From Breviolum minutum Mf 1.05b.01 (Eukaryota > Sar > Dinophyceae > Suessiales > Symbiodiniaceae): 64,000 nt of DNA. Made by a program: the position numbers and the translations under genes. This document shows positions 57,617 to 64,000 of this stretch, one piece after another. How positions within the stretch are numbered: the stretch's first letter is position 1; the number at the start of each line of letters is the position of its first letter. The DNA lies in contig DF239406.1 of assembly GCA_000507305.1 (NCBI GenBank), positions 124,001 to 188,000 on the forward strand. Reading direction: 5' to 3'. The notes below the pieces were generated by a model. That model saw nothing but the letters and a program-made list of their open reading frames with translations, was not told the DNA's origin and did no database searches.

Positions 57617-57889
57617 CACTACGTTCTGGGCAACGAGAGCGCTTGTGTCTTGTCGTCCATTTTCTTGGAACCGGCCGAAAGGCTTTTCATCCCAAAAACA
57701 GAATATGTTTTTCCAGAAATGGTTGGGGTGACAAACTAGAACTAGGTGGTGGTAACTCAAATATTTGTTATTTTCACCCTGAAAATTGGGGAAGATGAAG
57801 CCATTTTGATGAGCATATTTTGTCAGATGGGTTGAAACCATCAACTAGAAAAAGCAACAAAAAATAACGCAGCCTGCAAAAAGACCTGA
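57617..57889 (+). CDS. two exons split by a family 1 element (best introner case)
   Basis: Exon 57617-57745 follows AAAGTTTCAG and is open for 42 codons (LVVHFLGTGRKAFHPKNRIC ... NGWGDKLEL), ending CTAG exactly before the element's GTGGTGG. Exon 57849-57889 begins right after the element's CAACTAG, keeps phase (1+2), and completes a lysine-rich end: GDKLELEKATKNNAACKKT, then TGA. AACTAGAA lies on both sides of the insertion, so the spliced product differs from the uninterrupted one by two codons (LE repeated). The protein is unknown. Minus-strand frames over the same bases were considered and set aside. Confidence 0.58.
57742..57848. mobile_element. family 1 element acting as an intron (57746-57848)
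   Basis: CTAGGTGGTGGTAACTCAAA to TTGAAACCATCAACTAG. The intron would be 103 bases, GTGGTG to CTAG. Confidence 0.78.
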
Positions 57890-58577
57890 TGGCTTTCACA
57901 AGGGGATCCGATGACAATGATAGTTGGCTGTCCGGCTGTCTGTTTGGAAGGGTAGCGGTGAATCAAGATTGGCGTGTATGCCGGGTTCATTAATTTCAAT
58001 CATGTTTTATCGGGATGCACACAGCTTTTGACTGGGTTTGTTCTGAGAGATGGCACAGCTGCCAGTTCCATGTACTTTTTGGAACTGTGCCACTCATTTT
58101 CAGGTCGGGTGTTGTACACGCCGGTCTATCCAACCAGACATGGGCATTTCAATGCATTTCGAATGATGTGTTTTTGAATGGATTTTTGTCCCTTCTGTGA
58201 TTTTGCCTGTTGCGAGACAGATGTTTCTGGAAAATGCCCAGGTCAAAGTATAGCTACCTCTTCTTATCGAATGTGACGTCTAGAGAGGAGGTTGGGAGGG
58301 CAAACACAGGTTTCTGGAGGGCCATCAGGAGTCAATCGAATACCTGGAACCTTAAAAATGGTAGCCCAAACTGACGCGTTTGGAGATTTTGTTTGGATGT
58401 TTTTATTATTGGGTGTCCAAATAGATTTATAATGATATATGCTCTCCTATATGGGTGCATATTGTCAAAATCTTTTGGGCCGAAATAGTGGAATCGTTTT
58501 GAGGTGTATTTTTTGCTTTGGCGGGATCCCCAAAGCTCCAACACCGCTTCAGTTTGGTATCTCCTTTATTCAAACAG

Positions 58578-59095
58578 ATGGAGAATCATTCAGTTCTTTT
58601 CAGGGAAGCATGGAGCGCTGGAAGCGATGTTTTTTCGTGATGCGACGGGAATTTTAATTCTGAAAAATCTCATCACAAAGAGGACCATGGTCTTAATTTT
58701 TAGTGTTTTGTTGCTTCATAGGCGTTTGCCTCGTGTTCCTTTGTCTTCCAGGGTAGCCAAGGTGAAAGTTTGTTATCAGGGTGAGTACCTACAATTGGTT
58801 GGACATTCAATGGTATGGTGATGGTTGCTTTTACGTACACCGCCCTTCCGTGTCTTTTGTTTGAATCGAAACTGAATGTATTCATTTTGTGTTTCAATTA
58901 TGCTTGATTTCACATCAGTGGACTGGTGATTGGACTCAGATTCGTTCAGAATGCGGAGTGGAACCCGATGATACCTCTTTTTGTCAGAAGGTTCACACAC
59001 GAAGCAAAGAAAGACACGGGTCGAGTCCATTTATCGTGATTTACTGTAGATATCTAGGTCTAAGATTTCTTGAAGCTGAAAAGCTAATTGAATGA
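58578..59095 (+). CDS. two-exon chain with a hydrophobic segment
   Basis: The first exon follows TTATTCAAACAG. It is open in phase 1 either to AGCCAAG before GTGAAA (58761, 61 codons) or to ATCAGG before GTGAGT (58780). The first end matches the phase-0 second exon. It contains TMVLIFSVLLLHRRLPRV, a possible membrane segment with a basic flank. The second exon, 58919-59095 after TTTCACATCAG, reads 58 codons (WTGDWTQIRSECGVEPDD ... FLEAEKLIE) to a TGA. Confidence 0.5.
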
Positions 59096-59810
59096 TTGGC
59101 TTTGGTTTTTTGTGTGAAGTGGCAGTAGGGGGGTGTAGATGTCGATTTCCGGAAGCCTAGATTATCAGCCTTTGTGCTCAGATGAACGGTGCTGCTTTTC
59201 ATCGGCCCTTACTGCAGTTGTATTGGACCATGACATGGCAGCAACTGGGCTGTTCATCGGATTCAACAGTTGAGTTGAGAGTTGTGAATATCAGAAGGTA
59301 CGATTACTTTTAGGTACTATCCAGGTTTTTGTTTCTATGCTTACTCTTCGGTGTTCCGGATTTTTGAAGGAAGTTTGGTGATCTCAAGGGTGCGTCAATC
59401 CTCAACAGCATCTTCCCAAACATTCTTCAGGTTTCAAGCAATCACTTGATGCAATACATGACCACCCAGAGCAGTATGGTTCCATACTTTGGGGCTGAAC
59501 AAGCCACAAATCCGTGCGAGAATCGCGGGGATTTGTGGTACGGCTTTCTCAACACCAATGAGTAGTCATGTCACCTGTTATATAACATTTGATGATTCAA
59601 TGTAAAGTGATGTAAGATGGATCCACCTTACTTATGAAACAGATTTCCTTGTTTTTTGTGGAGGACCAGGAACAGCTGGGGGAAAAATGACAAATTTTGA
59701 ACCAAACACAAGTGGCTGAAAAATCATGTGGGCAGAACAGTTGGTGTTTTCTCCAAAGTTCCAGGATTTGGCGATTTCTAAGCTTCAAAACCATTGGATC
59801 CACTAGATTT

Positions 59811-59890
59811 CTAGGTGGCAACTCACATATTTTTTATTGGAATTTTCACCCCGAAAATTGGTGAAATTATCCCCCATGAATAGACCTTTA
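59811..59890. mobile_element. family 1 element, left part
   Basis: CTAGGTGGCAACTCACATAT and CACCCCGAAAATTGGTGAAAT match the left half of the copy at 61291. The right end is missing. Confidence 0.6.
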
Positions 59891-60393
59891 TGAAATGGGG
59901 ATCCTTTGCGCTTACAAAGTGCTCTTGCCAAACCACATTTTATAAAAGGCAGGCTCCGAATTGGAAAAAATCAAAGTGTCCAGTCTTGATTGGAAGGAGA
60001 TGCTGGTGGTACATTTTATAAAAATGGTGGGAGGTCTTGTTCAGGCATTTCATAAAAAGTGTCAGTCATGCTGGTCAGGCATTTTGATAGCACCTTATAA
60101 AAAGCATGTGCTTTCCCGATAGTGGCACCAAATCAATTATTGAGATATTATTGAGATGAAAGGTGAAACTGGCAAATACCAGTCCATAAACCAAGATGAT
60201 AGGCAATTTATCCAATGAACAACCATGTTCTTCCTGAAAGTAACCTACCACCTGGTTTGGTTGACAAGAGTCATTCTATATAACCTGTTGGTTTTGCATT
60301 CCATAATAAAAATAGATCTTAGATTATCATTTTCTAAACCCGATATTTTTATAAAGTCTCTTGAAAGCACTGCAGGGTACATTCATGGAGGAT

Positions 60394-60454
60394 GTCAAAT
60401 TATCCAATTTGACGTTCGCATATTTTCCAAATGGGTTGGTTCAACCACCAACTA
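60394..60454. mobile_element. family 1 element, right half
   Basis: TCCAATTTGACGTTCGCATA to GGTTCAACCACCAACTA, nearly identical to the right half of the copy at 61291. Confidence 0.65.
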
Positions 60455-60516
60455 AATTCGGACAGGCCTGCATTTTGAGACATGCTCGTGCGATAGTTTT
60501 TGAATGTTCTGTTCAG

Positions 60517-61007
60517 AGGGAAGACTCGATGCCTTATTGTGACTTGTTTGTGGTCAACATGGGTGTTTGGATCAGTTGGGCGCAAGGGTCTTCATGATGT
60601 AAAGATTCACCAGGATGACATCGTTTGGACACAGCTTGTTGCGGGTCCGAAGGGGAGTAGTTTTGCAAGCATCAATTTTCCGATGTTACATTTTGGTCTT
60701 TTTGGGAGGGTATCCAAATCATAGTCATGAACTCCGATGGATGTCATCCCCAAAAGTGGTGGAAACATATTTGTGTAATGAATTTCCCTGGTGATTGTTT
60801 GTTTGTTTGACTTTGACATTTCGTCAGATGTTCACAAACACAAGAAAGAGATCCAGGTTAACTGCCAAGTTGCAAGATGATTCTGGCAAAGAACTGGGGA
60901 GCTTGCAAGAAGCTGCACAACAAGCCAACCAGCAGCTGGCTGCATTCTATGCTGAGACGCAGGAGCAGTTGGAAAGAAACAAAATAATAAATGCACACAA
61001 TGCATAG
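60517..61007 (+). CDS. two-exon chain with a coiled-coil C-terminus
   Basis: Exon 60517-60709 follows GTTCTGTTCAG and ends GGGAGG before GTATCC: 64 codons from GKTRCLIVTCLWSTWVFGSV to FPMLHFGLFGR. Exon 60828-61007 follows CATTTCGTCAG in phase 0 and reads 59 codons to a TAG: a basic start (MFTNTRKRSRLTAKL), then SLQEAAQQANQQLAAFYAET and QEQLERNK, a convincing coiled coil. The junction is phase 0/0. The helix-rich exon is unlikely to be chance. No family is recognised. Confidence 0.58.
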
Positions 61008-61165
61008 TTCCTTCGTGAAGCATGATTGCTTTTTGCCTTTGATGCTTAAAAAGTCATATTATACATATATACTTTTTTTTATAGTTACATGGTACTACTA
61101 GTGATTTTATAGACAGATACTTGTACGATGTACTTCCATGTATTTAAAATTTGTTTGTGTCCGAG

Positions 61166-61496
61166 CGTTGGAATTTCTGCTGGATGGTGCCGGTTCCAAC
61201 TCGTCGGAAAGTTCATGGAAAGGCACTTGTTCCAAGTTGGTGGGGTATGGTGGTAGCAGGAGATGCAGGAGCATTTTGTTGCAGTAGGATTCTTGGTGGT
61301 GGCAACTCAAACATATTTTTAGAATTTTCACCCCGGAAATCTTGGGGTTTCATGATCCAATTTGACGTTCGCATATTTTTTAAATGGGTTGGTGAAAAAC
61401 CACCCAACTATAGGTATTGTATTATTTTTTAGTTCATCAAATTGCACTCCAACAGCAATGTCGGTCGCCCACACACACACCTGGGGTGAACGGTGA
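61166..61496 (+). CDS. two exons split by a family 1 element
   Basis: Exon 61166-61295 follows TTGTGTCCGAG and is open for 43 codons plus one base (VPTRRKVHGKALVPSWWGMV ... CCSRIL), ending TCTTG exactly before the element's GTGGTGG. Exon 61414-61496, after CAACTATAG, keeps phase and reads IVLFFSSSNCTPTAMSVAHT to a TGA. The minus strand is also open after the element's other border, so the strand is not beyond doubt. Confidence 0.45.
61291..61413. mobile_element. family 1 element acting as an intron (61296-61413)
   Basis: Left CTTGGTGGTGGCAACTCAAA, right GGTGAAAAACCACCCAACTATAG, interior CACCCCGGAAATCTTGGGG. The longest family-1 copy here, about 120 bp. Confidence 0.75.
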
Positions 61497-61928
61497 ACCC
61501 TTGATTGTTGCCAGGAGCTTCCTTGGTTTTCCAACATCATCATGGGTGATTGGATCAACCGCTCCAGCAATTTTTTGGAATCTTTGACTGCTCAGATCGT
61601 GTTTATTTAGTTGTTGATCACATCGAGCGTTTCACCGCTTTTCAGACGGGAACGTGAACTATGTGAACTCGTGAACTTTTAGAAATGAAGCGGTGAAGCT
61701 ACACAAAAATTTAAGCCAAAAAAACGGTGACTACGGGATGTATGTTTTTTTTTGAAGGTGAGACTTGACCATCGCAGTTAGTAACGCCCTGTGGTGTGTC
61801 AATGTGATCTTTGAGTCATGGAATTCTAGCTTCTCCGGGTTGATGAAGTTTTCTTTGAATTCGATCTATCTGTTTTTTACATGATTTTACCATATTTGAC
61901 CTAAAGATTTGAATCTTACAACTCTACC

Positions 61929-62629
61929 ATGTCTTCCGCGCAATTTTTTGGGGCCAAGTTTGGTAAGGAAGTGGCCTTACAGTCCACCTTGCGTTTGACG
62001 TTCAGATCCACCAGCAACGTTCCCCACCAACGCGGCAACGATGCCAAGCACGTTGACAAGGAACCAAGAGGTAGCTTGGGTTTTGAACAGCACAAGTGAA
62101 GCAGAGGTTTCAGGCGTGGGATTTGTTTGTTGAAAAATATGTTGGAAGTAAAACGGATTGCGGCAAAACTGCAGGTATCCTAACCAAGCTCCCTCATATC
62201 CCCGAGTCTCCCCTTGGGGGTTTCCTCACTTGGCAAGCATTTCGGCGGCTGACATTTGCAAAGAAGCTGTGCCGGCTGAGGTGTGCATGGTGCAGTGGAA
62301 TTACTCTTACTTATTGGTTTGATCTTGATAGTGTCTGGGCCAAACTTATTGTACTAGAGATATGCGGAGATGTTGCAAGATGTTGTATCTAAATTTGTGG
62401 TTTATAATAGAATGGAGATACCATGTCATATGGCTTGTACGTTTATATGTATATGTTATGATTTAATAGGTCATAATCATAATCATACAGTAATCATTTT
62501 TTGTTGTTAACGTATTTGCCTAGCCTATTATGTCTCTATCTCTACATCCTCAAGTTGCCCTTCGTGTCAGACCGAGAGAATGGCGCTGTCCGTATGGTTT
62601 ATCATCAAAAAAGCCATGTTGGAAGTTGA
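61929..62629 (+). CDS. complete three-exon gene, about 117 residues, unknown protein
   Basis: Exon 61929-62070 starts at an ATG in CTCTACCATG and ends CAAGAG before GTAGCT: 47 codons plus one base (MSSAQFFGAKFGKEVALQST, then RLTFRSTSN). Exon 62175-62280 follows AAAACTGCAG (ILTKLPHIPESPLGGFLTWQ, then a basic end) and ends GCTGAG before GTGTGC. Exon 62524-62629 follows ATTTGCCTAG and ends in TGA. All junctions keep phase (1+2, 2+1). The basic, hydroxylated N-terminus without acidic residues for the first 12 positions could be an organelle-targeting signal. An alternative 3' structure uses an ATG at 62580, a donor at 62742 (AAAG before GTGGGT) and an in-phase exon 62834-62985. Both may exist as isoforms or a second gene. 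Confidence 0.55.
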
Positions 62630-63796
62630 AAAAGGCCCAAAAAGAGATGTTTCATCACCATCATGGTCAATTTCCATTAGGAACAAGCAATCTTTAATAC
62701 CTTCTCCACCCGCTGTCTTTTTGAATTTGTTGGAGTGTAAAGGTGGGTGGCAAGCCAATGGCCATCATCCCTGTATTTACTTGTATTTTCACCATGTGTA
62801 ATGAAATTACCCCCAAAAAATGCCTGACAAAAGTGGGAAAATCTATGGAATCTGCCCCTGAGGTTGGTGCAATATGCCACTTGGATTGGCAGACGTTTGA
62901 CCCCCAAGAAATTCAGGTTTTAACACGTCCCCAAAATCGTGTTGAAGCTCCCGTTGGCCAAACATTGTTTAACATGTTGATATAGGTTTGGAATTTTTGG
63001 GGGCTGTTTGGGTCTATGTTAGCTTTCAAGGGTGTAGAAGCCAGAAGCTACTTAGCGTTTGCTAAGTGGAACTAGTGTATACTCAGTTCAAAAACTCACC
63101 CATTTCTCCCACTATCTTGACTTATTCCGCTGGACCATCTCGTGACCTAGAAGCTAAGCATTGCCTCCAATTGTGTCAAACGAGCCATCTACCAGAGTTC
63201 GTTTCGGGCCTTGGATAATTTTGTATATTTGTTTGTTGTTGCTGACAACGCGTGGTATCATGTCACTTCCCAACTGGCTCATATCCCACAACAGGTTCAT
63301 AGTGGCTTGTAGGGGGTTCGGGATTGTATGATTGTATGCACCTTTACCAGACTCAAGCCAATCTGCATTGGAGACGGGGTGATTTGCAGCCTCGACAACC
63401 TCTACTTGGTGTAACGTTACATATCCTATTACAGTCATAGTTGCATAGTTAGTGCATATCAAATATATGAATATATATCATATTTACATTTATATATATA
63501 TATACATGGAAGTTGTGTGCTTGCACATGGCCCTTTGTTGTGAATGTGAACGCAGAGTGAATGTATGCATGAACGGCCATCTTGCTCAATAGGGAGGAGC
63601 GGGTGGGAACCCAAATGAAATTTAATTGTACCATGTTGATAAGCAGCAAATATATATATATATATTTATTTTTTTTCTTTTGTTTGCTCCTGATTCTGAG
63701 CTATGATTGCATATCTCCCCAATCTCATGTTTTTATTATATTTTTTTCAAAACATGTCCACTTGAGGTTTGATCTTACACACTCTTATCCTACAAT
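62630..63796. other. intergenic or alternative-exon stretch
   Basis: 62834-62985 is a candidate alternative 3' exon (GKSMESAPEVGAICHLDWQT to a TAG). A family-2 right end (CTATGTTAGCTTTCAAGGGTG) lies at 63013-63036. TA runs sit near 63490 and 63650. Nothing else is supported. Confidence 0.35.
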
Positions 63797-63963
63797 GAGC
63801 ACCTTGCAGCGTCTCATCTTCACCGCACAAACCCGAGGTTTTCTTCGCGACTGGGGCTGTTGCCGCCGGCGACGGGTGGCGAAAGCGTCCACCACCGGCA
63901 GCAACGTGGAACTGGAAGATCTGAGTCCTGCAAGGCGCCGAAACCCGTTGGGAGTTCCTCGTT
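63797..63963 (+). CDS. GC-rich exon near the window end, basic peptide
   Basis: An ATG in TCCTACAATGAG opens a 55-codon frame to a TAA (MSTLQRLIFTAQTRGFLRDW, then CCRRRRVAKASTTG). The N-terminus is basic and free of acidic residues for 18 positions, compatible with organelle targeting. It may splice before the TAA. The minus strand has an open frame between GCCTTGCAG and GTGAAG (about 63830-63930), so the strand is not certain. Confidence 0.35.
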
Positions 63964-64000
63964 AACTGAGGTCGGTTGGGAAGTCTAAGGAGAAAACCTG

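Noticed and set aside
57503..57939. Minus-strand exons on both sides of the family 1 element, which also join in phase
   Set aside because: The plus reading joins in phase too and gives a natural lysine-rich C-terminus in line with the plus-strand trend. I cannot exclude the minus reading without strand-specific data.
61977..62095. Minus frame reading FLVNVLGIVAALVGNVAGG, like a membrane helix
   Set aside because: It is antisense to the first exon of the three-exon gene at 61929-62629, which has a start codon and phase-matched splice sites.
1..64000. rRNA, tRNA, CRISPR, prokaryotic promoters or operons, viral genes
   Set aside because: Nothing with the expected conserved sequence or fold was seen. 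Only a covariance-model scan could exclude a diverged tRNA or snRNA.

Overview
This is a nuclear eukaryotic window, most probably from a dinoflagellate (Symbiodiniaceae-like or a relative). That is inference from four things: the coding sequence is cut into short exons (about 30 to 330 bases) with small GT-AG introns; the first 1 kb encodes the end of a transposase-like protein family I associate with Symbiodinium-type genomes; a reverse-strand 22-base block (45200-45221) resembles the dinoflagellate spliced leader; and the window is full of short inverted-repeat elements that look like introners (transposons that behave as introns). I see no rRNA, tRNA, CRISPR array, prokaryotic operon or viral gene, and no gene that deserves a symbol.

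Method and limits. Exons were called by eye: an open frame bounded by a pyrimidine-rich AG acceptor and a GT donor, with the codon phase checked against the neighbouring exon. Single exons are weak evidence, because GC-richer patches are often open in several frames and on both strands. The best calls are (a) exon chains in which every junction keeps phase and (b) exons that occur twice with mainly third-position differences. No expression or database evidence was available, so products are largely unnamed.

Layout. 1-1050: 3' end of a transposase-like gene. 1.8-2.4 kb: degenerate repeat array. 2.5-3.7 kb: exon cluster. 4.1-9.8 kb: gene A. 12.3-20.9 kb: scattered exons, tandem repeats and a long-TIR fold-back element. 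22.8-30.9 kb: gene B, a diverged paralogue of gene A with the same exon order but longer introns. 31-38 kb: mostly non-coding, rich in inverted-repeat elements. 38-42.6 kb: several exons, including a three-exon chain (39.9-41.1 kb) and a four-exon chain (41.3-42.6 kb). 45.5-53.9 kb: further exons, including a five-exon chain at 47.1-48.1 kb. 55.6-62.6 kb: short genes, several interrupted by inverted-repeat elements. 63.8-64 kb: start of another exon.

Nearly every call survives best on the plus strand; strong-looking minus-strand exons mostly had an equal or better plus-strand reading with consistent phase. This suggests a one-directional gene array.

The most interesting result is a family of about 90-120 bp elements with inverted ends CTAGGTGGTGGTTTCAA / TTGAAACCACCAACTAG. 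The left end supplies a GT donor and the right end an AG acceptor. In at least four copies (30.9, 49.8, 57.7, 61.3 kb) an open exon runs exactly to the element's GT and a reading frame continues after its AG. Three other inverted-repeat families also carry an AG at one end.
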